DNA from: Paragordius varius
Lineage: Eukaryota > Nematomorpha
DNA length: 64,000 nucleotides
Reading direction: 5' to 3'
NCBI GenBank assembly: GCA_964247055.1
Contig: OZ176051.1
Coordinates: 1,240,001 to 1,304,000 of the forward strand
In this document: positions 11,393 to 23,735 of the stretch, in pieces
Layout: each line of letters starts with the position of its first letter
Numbering within the stretch: the first letter of the stretch is position 1
Notes under the pieces: generated by a model
The model's database searches: none
What the model saw: only the letters and a program-made list of their open reading frames with translations
What the model was told of the DNA's origin: nothing
Made by a program: the position numbers and the translations under genes

Positions 11393-11909
11393 TTGAGGAT
11401 AATGAATTGTGAATAGTATTTGATAATGTTTGAGCTTCGGATAAGGCTAATCTCAACTCTTGAGCGGCTTCTTCGTTTTGCGTTTGTAAAACGTGAAAAA
11501 TTTTATTTGATTTATTAATATCGTTTGGGAGTTCGGAGGGAAGGTGTGATATAAGAGTAGATATATCTTTGACTTTTTTTGCAATTAGTTTGGAAAAAAG
11601 GGATGGATAATCAGAATCTTGATTTTCGGACAATTTTTCTTTTTCATCGGGAGATTTTATGTTTTTATTGGATGCATTATGGTTGTAATTTTCCAAGGCA
11701 ATATCTGCCGATAAAGTTCCGGAGCTTTTAAAATTTTGGTAAATATCTGTGGCCAATGCGGAATCAGGTTGAATATCAAGCAATTCACAATATTTTTGTT
11801 TTAGTTTAGAGGGTCCATCAACTTGTTGTTGTATAATCCCGATGGCATTGCACATATTTTCTGCTAGCTCGTTTATGGCATCTTGTAATTGCGTTATCAA
11901 ATCAGCCAT
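11382..11909 (-). CDS. MED21: Mediator complex subunit 21
   Basis: A middle-module subunit of Mediator, which bridges activators and RNA polymerase II. The single-exon protein has 175 residues, longer than the human protein (about 144). The N-terminal MADLITQLQDAINELAENMC matches the family start. After a variable linker, YPSLFSKLIAKKVKDISTLI, LPSE and the C-terminal coiled coil (about 110-170) follow. The extra length sits in a polar Asn/Ser/Lys-rich insertion at about 35-95. Its stop codon lies within the start of PIGL, and its start is 41 bp from the divergent PSMF1 start. Confidence 0.88.
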   Translation of the reverse strand: MADLITQLQDAINELAENMCNAIGIIQQQVDGPSKLKQKYCELLDIQPDSALATDIYQNFKSSGTLSADIALENYNHNASNKNIKSPDEKEKLSENQDSDYPSLFSKLIAKKVKDISTLISHLPSELPNDINKSNKIFHVLQTQNEEAAQELRLALSEAQTLSNTIHNSLSSNEN

Positions 11910-11950
11910 GTACCATACAATATTTTCTTACACACATTAATCCATTAGAT
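11910..11950. promoter_or_regulatory. Candidate 41-bp bidirectional promoter/5' region, MED21 and PSMF1
   Basis: Only 41 bp separate the ATG of MED21 (minus) from the ATG of PSMF1 (plus). Either both genes start from this stretch or their 5' leaders overlap antisense. No TATA box or named factor site is evident, so the call rests on position alone. Confidence 0.45.
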
Positions 11951-14327
11951 ATGAATCGTAATATTGGCTTTGAAATATTTTTTGATTCCCAGAAGGATAA
12001 GTTATCGGATAAGAGCGATGTATTATTTCTTAAGCTTCATTGGCTCTTAATTCAAAGTGGATTTTTACTGTTTGATGAGAAAGTTAATGTTTAAGGTATA
12101 TTTTAGGCCAATTATTCTACCGAACTATTACCGAAAGATTGGCAAAACCTTTCAAAATTTACATATAAAAAAGATGATAATATTGTGCATCTTGATATTT
12201 CCAAAAAAGGGACAACGCTTATTTTTGATCTTAAAGTGCATTTTAATTAATTTTAGAGCAATAAATCAGGCAATTCTAAAACCATTCAATTAAATCCAGA
12301 TCAGTACATAGATGACGACTATAAAATATTTAAAAAGTTTTATAATTTAAATTTTAGGGCATATAAAAACCTTAATGAAGTGGATAAAGTATTTGATTGT
12401 CCCTTAGTTACTCATAACAGCGATAATCCTGATTCGGGAAACAACAATGCAGGCGAGAAAAAAGAAAATGTAAAACAAGATAATTTCAAATCATCTTACA
12501 ATGTTGACGAAAATGCCAAAAGTTTTAGGGATCACACACCCGGAACACGGTAAGAAATATAAAATACTGTAAAAATTAAATTTATAAGAAATAATAAAAT
12601 TATTAATATAAGGGATAAAAGGTCAAATATATTTTTACCAAAAACGGTTTTATTTTAATTTATGCATAATATGATAATAGAAATAACCACAAAATCATAA
12701 ACCAATAAACCAATCTATTATATACTTTCCTATGAAAAATCCAAGGAAATATTTTTATGCTTCAAATAAGATTGAATGCAAAAATATGTTAAAAATTAAA
12801 AAAATAAATATGTTTTAATTTAACCTTACTAAAACCATTTTAATGGTGGATAAACTATTTTCAACCTGTAATTCTGGTACGATTCTGATTCTAACCTTCA
12901 GATTTAATAATTGAAAATAAAAGATAATATATTTTTTACAGGGACCAAAACTTGGGTGGGGGGAGTTTTGGGGGTGGTGGGGGCCCTCTGGGCGGAGGAA
13001 GTAGTGGGCCGCCATCTGTCGGGCGAGGGGACATTTATCCAGGAAGCGGACAGAATTCTGACATGTTTTTTGATCCCATGCGGAACATGAGGTAAGAATA
13101 CACCTTTAAAAGTTTTAAAGTAAATGTAAAATAAAAGATTTTAAGAAGATTGTTTTATCAAGAGGTTTGTGCCTAATTGGCTGACTAAAAATAAGGTAAT
13201 ATTGCCAGAATTTGGTTGGTATTCTATTATAGCCGTTAAGTTACCGCCCTAATTTGCTATTTTTTTTCTTTCGTAGTTAATAGGTATTTTTTTTATAAAG
13301 ATTTGATAATCCAACGCTTATACACAAAGATATTATCTGTAACGTCAAAAGTTAATTTAAAAATAGGATAAGTATTTAGTATTTAACTGTTTTAATACAA
13401 ATTAAAATTTGATCAAATATAAAATTGTGTAAGGTAATGAGGTTTCTAACTTTATAGACGAATTTCCTGATTATGGCATAATATTTATAGACCCAATTAT
13501 TTTTTAGATTAAATATTGAATCATAAATGGTTTTTTATTACGATACCCCATGTATGTTAATTTTAGTATAGATACGTTAATTTACAGTGTGCGTAACTAT
13601 ACAATGCTGCTAATATTTGCAGAAAACATATATAGAAAAGATGATTATTATTAATGAATAACAAAAAAGCGACTTTATCTGAAACCTATTTTTACTCATA
13701 TTCTAAGTAGCTATGAAAAAGTGTTTTATTTTAAATTTTTTTCAAATAAAAAGACAACCATTCGTCCAAGACGACAACCATAGAAACCAAGGCGGTCAAC
13801 CATTTCCCCTGGGCGGCGGTCCTTTTAACCCAGATGGCGGATTATTTAGACCGGTTAATCCAAATGCTGGAATCCCAGAAAACTTACCACCTGGAGCCGT
13901 ACCTCCTGGGGCACGTTTTGACCCTTTTGGCCCATCTGTGCCACAAAAAGAGTACTTTTTTAGTTTTTAGTGATATGACATTATTCTATGCATTTGAAGG
14001 ACAATTTATTATAAAGGCAATATTTTTAAACTTTAATATAAGATATTAATGGATCTAAAAATAGAGTAGAATTCATTTATTTTATAATCGTAATGATTTA
14101 GTTTATAGAAAATATCAAGCTTTAAAAATTATGGCTGTCTTTTTAAAAAATATTTATCTAATTCCTACGTTTCTATATAATTTTTATTCTCTAATATGTG
14201 TTATATTATTTAATAAAACCAAGATTTTTATAAAAAAACCAAATTTATATATACATTGTTCTTATAATATTTTAGCCAAAGACCTGATATTCTAAGACCA
14301 CCTGGAAGCGATGATATGTACAGTTAA
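11951..14327 (+). CDS. PSMF1: Proteasome inhibitor PI31 subunit
   Basis: PI31 binds 20S proteasomes and, through its FP domain, F-box protein partners. Seven exons: 11951-12082, 12107-12235, 12257-12336, 12358-12549, 12942-13091, 13754-13951 and 14276-14327, giving 310 residues (human 271). The N-terminal FP-like domain (about 1-115) has LKLHWLLIQSGF, KDWQNL and QLNPDQYIDDDY. The Pro/Gly-rich C-terminal half holds the family motif LPPGAVPPGARFDPFGP at about 272-288 and ends PPGSDDMYS. The first three introns are 24, 21 and 21 nt. The first two contain in-frame stops. The third (12337-12357) has none, so retention would only insert seven residues; its removal fits the family better (FKKAYKN against human FHRTYKN). 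Confidence 0.92.
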
Positions 14328-14506
14328 ATTTCAAGGCAATTTACAGCATGTTTCGGAAAAACTCAATATTATTTCTTGATAATTATGCAATATTATTTCA
14401 ATTCTAGCAAATTTCAAATTGTAGTCTAAAGTTAAAACATAAGCTTTATTTAAAATAAATATTCATTATATTTTAATTACATTTTTTCATTTGAAATATA
14501 ATTTGT

Positions 14507-15483
14507 TTATTGAGTTGGAGGATATTGTTGTGTTTGTTGTTCTTCTGTTGGGGGGTAAGGGGCAGTTTCTGAGTAAGATTGTGGATAATTTGCTTCTTGA
14601 TTCGCTGGTGGGATCGTACCCGTTTCTGCATTATAATTCCAATTGGCAACTTCCTGGTTTGCTGAGTAAGATTGTGGATAATTTGCTTCTGCCGTTGATT
14701 GGTTATAATTCCAATTAACGGCTTCTTCCGGGTTGGTTTCTTGATTAAAAGTTTGCGTAAAATTTGCTTCTTGAGTCACTGGTGTGGGGGTTGTCACCTG
14801 TTCTGCGTTATAACTCAAATTAACTCCTTCTTGATTTGTCCCAATCTCTATGGGCGCTGCAATAGCTCCTCCACCAGTTTTATCATCGTAATAATAGTTT
14901 TCACCACCATACTCTGAATGAAATAAAACAGGGATAAAACATATAAAATAAAGTTATTATATCGTTTAGAAAAACATATTCTTAATAAATGAAAAGGCCC
15001 ATTAGAACGAAAATTGCCATAAGTTTTTGGTGCGCAATATGTATATATATCTTATAATTACTCTTATCATTACCGTTTTCAATGACAATGTTTTGGTTCA
15101 AGGGCACAGTTATGTTTTCGTAAGCGTAATCATTGTAATAATAGTCTTGATAAGTGTAGGCATCTTGATTGCCCGCAGTTGCTCCCTCACTGGTGGAACC
15201 TGCTTGGTCTGTTTTAGTTTCTGGCGTTGTTGAACCTTCTGTGGGTTTTTCATCCGTCTTAATTTTTTTGTGTCGTTTTTTTCGAATAATTTTCTTTATG
15301 ATAAACTCACCTAATACATTAAACCCTTTGTAAATATTGCCAATTTTATTTTTAAAATAAGATAAAAACTAAACCTGTCTCATCCCTCCCCAAAATAAAG
15401 ATAGATATGATTGAGCTTGTGATTAATCCGATAATGACTAAGGCACCCACGATTGATACGGCTTTGCGAGATGGTTGTTCCAT
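14507..15483 (-). CDS. Unrecognised single-pass membrane protein with Tyr-rich repetitive tail
   Basis: Not recognised. Three exons (15483-15375, 15310-15074, 14913-14507) join in phase to give 250 residues. A short N-terminus is followed by one hydrophobic segment (about 8-31). A strongly basic patch, IIKKIIRKKRHKKIK (about 39-53), would place the tail in the cytosol by the positive-inside rule. The tail is low-complexity: a Tyr/Asp patch YTYQDYYYNDYAYEN, then imperfect repeats built on NWNYN and EANYPQSYS, and a Pro/Gln end. Clean GT..AG introns, low AT and consistent phase argue for a real gene. The tail might be a phosphotyrosine scaffold or a structural repeat; neither is shown. Confidence 0.7.
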
Positions 15484-16969
15484 TCCTATGTAATATTATT
15501 TCATATCATGATGGAGTAAATTTAATTTTACAATTCTACTGTATTTGAAATAGGCAAACGTAAACACATAAGGACAAATATTTTTTTATTCAAAAGATAA
15601 CGTACCTTTTAAAACTTTAATTTTTCTCACCCAAACTATTTTATTATAATTATAAATAGGTGATTGAGTGTGCTACCAGTTTACATCTCTATTCTTTATT
15701 TTGCGACCCAAAATGTTGAGTAAATAAGTATCAGGTTTTATACGTTTGTGTTATAAAAAAATATTTGTCTTTTAGTATTTACCTTTTGTCTGTCTGTATG
15801 ATTTTAATAATTAAGTTGTCGAAAACATCCATTAACTAATCAAATATTTCCAGATTAATAAAAATATGTTTAATTTTTTTCCTCTAATCTAATAAACATT
15901 TGGTAAATTGTATAGAATTCGATATTATTATAGATTTAGCCTAAGTATTATACTTATTTTGTGCAAATGTATATTTTAAAAAAGTAATTAATTTATCTAG
16001 ATGAATATTTTTAATAACTCTTCATTACATATTCAATTTTTTGTAAGTGATGACATTTTGGGGTAGTTTATAATCCAGATCTTAAAGAAGAAAGAAAATA
16101 CTGCCTTGAAAGTTGTTTTGATTAAAATTTAATTATTAAATACAAACTTTTAGGGTCCAAATTCGGATAGGCTGATTGAATCAAACAGCTGATATTTAAA
16201 TGAATAAATATAAATTAAAAGCTTTTCAAACTTAAAATTTTTGCCATAATATACATTTATTTGCATGTTATATTTGCGATAAAATTAAAAATAACGGCTA
16301 AAAGTTTGAGATGGGTATTTTACAATGTAATTTTTATTTTTTTGGAAAATAAAGGCTAAAGTAGGCATATTTTTTAATTTGGCTCAATGTTAAAAATTTA
16401 ATATATTTAAATTTCAAATGGCTTAATATAAACCTATATAAAATTTCTAAATTCGTTTAAAACATAAAAATTAAAATAAATTGAGGCTAGGAAAGCCATC
16501 CTCGCTTAAATAATTTTTACTAAGATAATTATATATTTTAAAAAATTATAGAAAATAAAAAGGCGCATATTTGGTTAAAGATTAATTTTGATATTTGGGT
16601 TAGAAATCTTATAAAAATAAAGTTTTATTTCCCGTCAATATTTAATATATTAATCTTATTACATAATCCTCCATCTAATTAATTAAATAATATAATATAA
16701 TTTGTATAATAAAAATATATGCCTTTGACTTGATTATTATAAATAATCTATGTTAAACATAACACTGAAAAAATATTTCCGTTTTTCTGCATATCGTTGC
16801 CAAAAATTGGAAAATTACTGTTTTGGTGTTAAAATTAAACAAAACTCTGGTTATAGCAAATAAATTACATTTATAAAAAAACTCAGCTTATCTCATTTTT
16901 AAATTAACATAATATAAAAATAAACCAATCATGATACGTAAAAATGGGTTATTGAAATATAAAATTATA
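15484..16969. other. Intergenic, 1.5 kb, nothing recognised
   Basis: A very AT-rich spacer between two minus-strand genes. It must contain the promoter of the Tyr-rich membrane-protein gene and the 3' end of the next one. I found no coding stretch, RNA gene or repeat shared with the rest of the window. Confidence 0.4.
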
Positions 16970-19673
16970 TTAACTTTGGAGGGTCCGAGTTACAAATTTA
17001 AGTGTTTGAGCCTGTCCTCGCCCCACTTTGTTTACACCAAGGATTGTGGCAATGTATTTCGTGGCAGGTTTTAATCCAGTTATATTTAAATTTTGCTGTT
17101 AAATATGATAAAAATAAAATTATTGTATATTAAAAATATTAGAAATTAAACTTTCTACCTCTTCATTTGATTGTTTTAATTTTTGTCGATTGGCGTTTTC
17201 CAAATCAAACCCATATTCGATTTCAAAAAAGTCTGCTCCTTCGGCTTTGAGAGTCCACTCTAAAAGGACGCTTGTATCTGCCACTTTTGCCTGAAAATTG
17301 GTAACTGCTTGAGGTACTTGTAGATCTGAATTTCCAATAATCATATTTTTTTTTATCTATTCATTTTTAAAAACCCTTTCGCTTTTTTGAAATTTATTAA
17401 ATTTACAGATTGAAAATATAATTTAACTTACAGTCACACGGAATCAATTCGACACTTTCGACGTTCATGGTTTTTAACATGTTGGGTATTGTTCCTTTCA
17501 AACTATCAACAACGCTATTTATAGTTGGTAAGCTGTCTTGAGAGGCAAACAAGACTTTGAATGAAAGAATTTGCTTTATTCTGTAAAATAAAAATTTTTT
17601 AAACAATTGTAACTCCCATAAACTTATATATTCCGTAATTTTGGCATTTATTTATATCTGTATTATTGACATTTATTGTGGTTTTATCTTGTAAAGATAT
17701 TATTGGATGTCCTCCTATATTTTAGGGCACGATGTGTACCTTTTTTGAAATTGGGTAAAAAATGATTACAATTTGAATATGTTTTCAAAACACTTTAACA
17801 ATATATTGGTAAAACGTCTATTACATAGACATCGCTTTTGATAAAAAATATTAACATTTCTCCTTTTAGATTTGTACAGAGATTTTAAATACAGGTGTAT
17901 TGAGCTGGCATAAAATATGCATTCTGTTACCCATTCAATTTTTAAAAATTTATATTTGTCAAAAAATTTGATCTCAACTTTTTGACGCAAAATATTTTTT
18001 GGGAATATTTCATGAATTTGTTGGTTAAAGGTGAAATTTAAGTTTAAAATTTTAGTTTACAATTATTTGTAATAATCTAAGGGCAATTGAAAAAATCAGT
18101 TGTTTATTTTGATTGTGTAGAGACACTGTAGTTAAAATGCGATTAAAACTTTATGTGTATGAATGATTATAGTTTTTTACAATTTAATTTCGGAGAATAG
18201 CCAAAAATAAAATTTATATGAAGTGAATGATAAAGAATAAATTTATTTTTGAATAAAAGTTTGAGTTGCTCTGTGTTATTAAAAAAAATTCAAGCATATA
18301 TCATGTTAATTAAATTTTTTGTAATTTTGTCCGATTGTATACACTTTATAAATTTAAGTTTTTTGATAATTGGGATCATGTAGGAAATAAACCAAAAATC
18401 CAAACAGCTGATTAATATAATATTTGGGGTAAAAAATGATATAAACTGCTTTTTATTTATATTTATAATAATTTATAGGTATAGCATATATAAAACTAAA
18501 ATTTATTACAAAAAGTGTTTTCAGCCCCTTTTTTAAAAAAGTTGGTGAATAGGGCCCCACCCTATGTTAAATATGCCTCCATATAACATGACCGCAAATT
18601 TCACAAAGCTTACCGATTCGATAAGGGTTTTAAAAATATATAATTATCTTTAGATGAAGGTATATTTTTAATTATGTCTTGATTTTTTCATTTGCTACAA
18701 ATTTTTTACCCACATTATATAACAAAAAATATTTCATTGAGAGATGGTTGATGACAGAGATACTTAACATAATACTTTACGAATATAATTGAAAATCATT
18801 AAAGCATACTTGTCGACGGTGATTGCAGCAATTTTGACCTGTTTGAAGGTGGAAGCAAATTTTTTTCGCAATACAGAATCTATCTAAAATTTTGTTATAA
18901 AAATTTAGTCATAAAAAGTGTTAAAATCAAATTAAATATAAATAATATAACTTACTGCGGTAAGAAAATTTTCTTCAACTATGTAAAATTGTTTGGAATC
19001 GGGAGCGGCTGAGCTTTCATTAAAATTTGGTATTTGCGTTTTGAATTGGATATCACACTCGGCGTCAGCTAAAATGAAAATGGATATTTTTTTTATATTT
19101 TTGAATAAATATCGTATTATATACTTACCTTTAACACATTCCTTGTATAAACTATAATAGAGGTCAGAACATTCGCATTTCTCCTGGTTTTCATTGAAAG
19201 GCCGGCAATATGATCGGGTTGGGCACGGATCACCATTACACACATCTAATTTAGAATATTTTTACTTTTTTTTCGTAATAGAGTAACGAAAGCTATTATT
19301 GGTCATTTCGCTTTTTAATTGGCTAAAACTGGATTAAATTTTACATGCTGTCTGTTGCCAAGCATGAGAATTTATATTTAAGAGTTAATTGAACACTCGA
19401 TTTTTATAAACAATTTCGAAAATGTAACATGGCGACACGCAGGCATACATTCCATTTTGGCCAATTAAAAAACGAAACGGTAAATACTCGAGTTATTATA
19501 TTTATTATTTAAATTTTAAACCAGAGCAACAAACCTCGTTTAGATCTTTCTCCCATATGACCCTTACATATTCTGAAAAAGGACCCAAGTATAATAACAA
19601 TCAAGAGTATGGAGATATTTTTGGTTACGATTGTCGAAACATTTTTGTTAACGCTTGACTTCCATATATTCAT
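16970..19673 (-). CDS. Secreted or anchored EGF-like/SEA-like/FN3 protein
   Basis: A 294-residue extracellular protein, orthologue not recognised. Seven exons: 19673-19535, 19245-19129, 19068-18956, 18883-18810, 17580-17432, 17325-17159 and 17095-16970. Domains in order: a signal peptide or signal anchor (hydrophobic ISILLIVIILGSFF at about 20-33); a Cys-rich EGF-like module (CNGDPCPTRSYC then CECSDLYYSLYKEC, about 49-84); a SEA-like region (about 88-210, with TAIDSVLRKKFASTF and VKIAAITVDK); and one FN3 domain (about 213-292, with VLLEWTLKAEGADFFEIEYG and LNITGLKPATKY). It ends right after FN3 with no C-terminal membrane segment. The SEA call rests on pattern, not on a visible cleavage site. 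Intron 4 is 1.2 kb. It is divergent from the gene at 19881 (207 bp between starts). Confidence 0.72.
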
Positions 19674-19880
19674 AATTCAGTTGAAAAACTCAAATACATG
19701 CTGTATTTTTTCAAAGATTTTTTTGGTTCCTTCTGTTTATTTTGGTGTAACTAAGGCAACTGCGCCCGAAAATGCCATTAAAATCATTATTATAATAATA
19801 AACTTAAGATATAAATAAACTTATACACCAATATGATTGTTGTTTTTATATGGAAAATAATTTAAGGCAAATTTTTTTTT

Positions 19881-20289
19881 ATGAATAATAAATGCAAACG
19901 CGATGTTTTGCAAACACATGAAGTGGAACCCAAACTAACTTTTAGGGGTTGGCGGAAAATGCCCACAAACACTGGAATTAAAAGAATTATTCGACGGAAA
20001 AAACGAGATTCTTCTCGGCCACCAATTAAAAAAAGTTTTATTAAAAAACCTGCCGGTTTAAAAAGATCCCGAGTTACCTTTGATGATGGATTAAAAGAAA
20101 TCCGAAAATATCAAACATTATTTTCAGGTTTTTCCATTTTTTCACTTTTTAGAACCTAAGGTAAATGGTGTTCGGGAACTGCTGAGAGAAACGCAATGTC
20201 AAACTTTGGCAAAAGCTATTATTGAGTTGCAAGAAAGTGATAAAATCCTAGAAAGTGCATTGCATACCCTACAAAATTTATTTTTGTAA
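19881..20289 (+). CDS. Small basic nuclear-type protein, unidentified
   Basis: Two exons (19881-20127, 20153-20289) split by a 25-nt intron give 127 residues. Without splicing the frame stops within the intron region, whereas splicing restores a long amphipathic helix. Residues 20-70 are Lys/Arg-rich (RIIRRKKRD, PPIKKSFIKKPAGLKRS). SRVTFDD at about 67-73 fits the RVxF docking motif for protein phosphatase 1. GLKEIRKYQ (about 74-82) resembles the alphaN segment of histone H3/CENP-A (LREIRKYQ), and the C-terminal helix AIIELQESDKILESALHTL loosely resembles H3 alpha2. The rest of a histone fold is missing, so I do not call it a histone. Confidence 0.6.
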
Positions 20290-22914
20290 TAAATGACATA
20301 ATGATACTCCAAAAGGACTTACTTTTATACATTTAAAATATATATATGTATATTATTTTCTAATTTAAGAGCTATGAAAATGTCAACATATCTTATTTAA
20401 ATTTTTGTCGAAATGTCTTAAACATTTTTTTATGTATGCTAGGCTTTTTGGAATAATGCGATGATTTTAGCTTCAGATTACTGTAAAATAATAGAGAAAC
20501 AGATAAAAATAGTGCATGTTTTTTAACAATATTTAGCATTTTTTAAGGTCACCAATAAAGGGATATAATTATAAATGAACAATTAAATAGGTAACAAGAC
20601 AATAGCTGCGTACGTATTACACTTTATAAGGTATATATATTGTTTGGGACGCATTATTGTAATATAAAACCCCTTGAAATTTTGGTCAAAAGTCAAAATC
20701 GGCAGATTTTTGATGAATTTGAAAGCTTTTTTCTGGAAGAAAAATGAAAAAAAATTATGTAGTAAGCTTGATGTGTTTTATTGTTAAACATTTCTTTATT
20801 ATACAACACTAACTTAAATCGACACCTTTGTTTAAAGAATATATTTACATATATAACAGAGGGGATAAGAGATAGATAACAAGAAGATAATTATTGTTGA
20901 CAAAATCTATAAAATACAGCATTCATTGGTTGGACACATAAAACATCTCAATATTGTATTGTTTTCAAAAACGATATATAATTATATATAAGACGATTTC
21001 TGCATAAAATTATTTTATACATATATTTAAATTTTTTAGCATTCTCTACCTTACAAGAGTAATTGACAGGTGCAGAATATTAATTAGGCACACTTATTCA
21101 CCTTTTCAAGCGCATTTTTTAGCTATACTGTCATCTCAACTTTTTTTGTTAAAAAACATAAATTTGGATAAAATTTTATAAACACAAAGTTTATTAGATA
21201 TTAAGCAATTAACCATAAGATTTTAATGAATGTTATCTAAAAGGAATATGGTTTTTTTAAATCATAATCTTGGAAAATTTTACACAATTATAGAAGCAGA
21301 GTTTCAAATCACCAACCTCAAATAACTAGTTTTAAATACTATCCTGTAGTTTCAAAATATCCATTCCTGTTTTTTTATAAATACTCCTATGTGAAAATGT
21401 ATGTCATAAATTTAATTTATATAAAAAAATTCTCATTTAATTTGATTTTCTGTTTACTTAAAATTTATTTTTTTCAAAAAAATCCCTTTTCATCTTCGTT
21501 CATTTTTAAGAACTAAAAAAATGACTAAAAAGAAAAGAAATAAAATGTGTGGACTCAATAATCATTTGTGTCAACTTTCGACTTTTTTTGAAAAATTTCA
21601 CACGACTAATTTGTTTGTTTAATTTTTGTCAAGGAAAGGAAATAAAAAAATGATTTAAACTATATTTTCTTTAGCCAATATTCCATATTTATAATATAAA
21701 ATTTTTAGAAATTCTTTTTATTTTATATAAATTGACAAAAAAGTTAGTGTCTTTGGCTAACAACATATAATGATGTAATCCAGATAAAATGAAAAGCTTT
21801 TGCAAAAATAGTGGTTGACAAATTAAAATAATCATTTTTTGTTTTTTTTATTTTTACAATAAAACTTTTTATGATGGTAACCAGAGCAGCTTATATACGA
21901 AAGTGTCATATCTGTATAATAGATGTCATCAAATTAAGACATTTTTCTTTCTATGATATCCGAAAAATGTTAATCAACAATAAATTTTATAATTATATAG
22001 ATATAAAGGTTATAAAAAAATATTTTTTTAATTATAAATTTTAAAAAGAAAAGATATATTTTGTGGATGATTACATATAAATTTAGTTTCTTTTGACAAA
22101 TAGTATATCGTAACTGAATTTATAAAACCATATCATATATATTACATAATTGGTAATTAGATCACGGAAAGTGATTGCGTGTCTTTATTAAATTGTCAAA
22201 ACTGATTTTATTTATTTATTATCGTAAATTAATTATAATATACAATATTTGTAAATGTAGAGAAAGAAAGAATATAAATTTTAAGATAATTTAAATATAT
22301 TTATTAGTTAATCTTTACATTTTAAAGTTTTTTCTTTAATTCCTTAAAATGATAAAAATAATGATCATTAAAGGGCAAAACTTAGATATGAAAGATAATA
22401 TAATATTAAATCTCCAAATTAGTTAATTTTTTTTAATTGGGGGATCTATTAATATATATTTAACTCCTATTTAAAGTTTTGGAATAAATTTTTATCTTAA
22501 TTAACATAAATATTGGAGCTTATATTATAAAAGGTACCATTAGCATTTAGTAATATAATTAAACATTTTCAAGATTTTTTTGGTTCCGATTTCATTCTAT
22601 AGTTTAAAAAACGGTTCCAGGGAAAGGGTTACGATTCAAATAAAATTAAAAATATTTAAGATAATACTGTAGCAAAATATTAAAAAACATTTTAACCCGT
22701 TTAAAACTGCAGTTTTGGTTTCACGGTTTGAACCGTTTATTATCTCAAAAGGTTATATATAATCTTGCTTTTTCGGTTCCACAAAAACGGTTCTATTTCC
22801 GATTCCCCATAATACCAAGTATAGTCATATGTTTTTATTGGTTTTTTGGTAAGAAAACATGTAATTTTGAAAGAATTTAAAATATCGTACATTGGCTTCT
22901 ACACAATTGTCTGT
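20290..22914. other. Gene-poor AT-rich DNA
   Basis: 2.6 kb with no supportable gene. The only texture is a diffuse set of ggttcc/ggaacc-type motifs at about 22570-22810 (for example acggttcc and tttgaaccg), possibly a worn transposon. A TA-rich run lies near 20340 and 20985. Nothing else was recognised. Confidence 0.4.
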
Positions 22915-23735
22915 TTCTCTAGTAATATATGAATGCCGTGTCAGAAAAACTGATTAACTTTTGCGGAAAACCGTTTGTTAGGCCATTTTAAAACGTCTTC
23001 AAAATTGCTTGGGTACTGCTTTGCGAGGGTGTGCCCCATTGATACCAGTCTTTATTAGTTAGATGGGGCCAGATGAGGAGATTTAATGGATGCTCAAAGC
23101 GATCTTAAGGTGTCTTATACTGGTTATGCTATGTGAGACGGACCATTGTCATACAAATACCGTCTGACTAAACTGAGACATGGACTTATTGCCGAAGCGA
23201 TTTGACCTTGGTGTGGATGGACCGGCTTGAAGGTGAGAGCCACGATTTTTTTCACTATGGATTAAAATAAAATCACTGCGCATTAGCCGCCCCAATTTGA
23301 GGCAAAATGATTTTTTTATATGATGCAGAAGGAAGATTCCGCATGTCATTTTGCAATTTAAAATATGATGTTCATTCATATTAGGTGGGACCCATTTACC
23401 AAGTTAATTGGCTTTTCCCATTGCTCTTAGACATCTACTGATTATTTTTGTAATACATGGTAAGGCTTCAAATAATCGCCGTTGTATTGAATCTTGATCA
23501 ATAACTCACACTTGATCATTTTCTCAGTTGTATGGTGTATAAGAGCGCCCGCTCCCTTTTTACACATTGAAATCACGACTTTTAATCCTTGAGCTATGTT
23601 TCGCATGTTTTAATCGATGTAGCATGTTCAGCATATGTTTCTGCCAGCAAATAATGACTCTCACCCTTCGTGATGGCACTGAAGGCCGCATGTTCAAGCA
23701 CAAAAATCGACAATATTAATGAATGATAAAATTAA
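22915..23735 (-). mobile_element. Dead mariner (Tc1/mariner) transposase relic
   Basis: Read on the minus strand from about 23700 downward, the order of mariner transposase motifs is preserved. An N-terminal helix-turn-helix part resembles YAEHATSIKTCE; then come a stretch near 23400 (GKANKLGKWVPPNMNEH-like), GPSTPRSNRFGNKSM near 23190, YDNGPSHIA near 23140, and finally LAKQYPSNFEDV and a HGIHILLEK end near 22940. Stops and frameshifts are scattered through it and the catalytic region is damaged. Higher GC than the surroundings marks it off. I could not define its terminal inverted repeats. Confidence 0.82.

Noticed and set aside
19441-19568. Plus-strand start MATRRHTFHFGQLKNET with a possible intron
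   Set aside because: It gives only about 28 residues before a stop and overlaps the donor and first exon of the better-supported minus-strand EGF/SEA-like/FN3 gene.
20290-22914. Possible undetected gene in the long AT-rich gap
   Set aside because: No open frame with balanced composition and no conserved motif was found on either strand.
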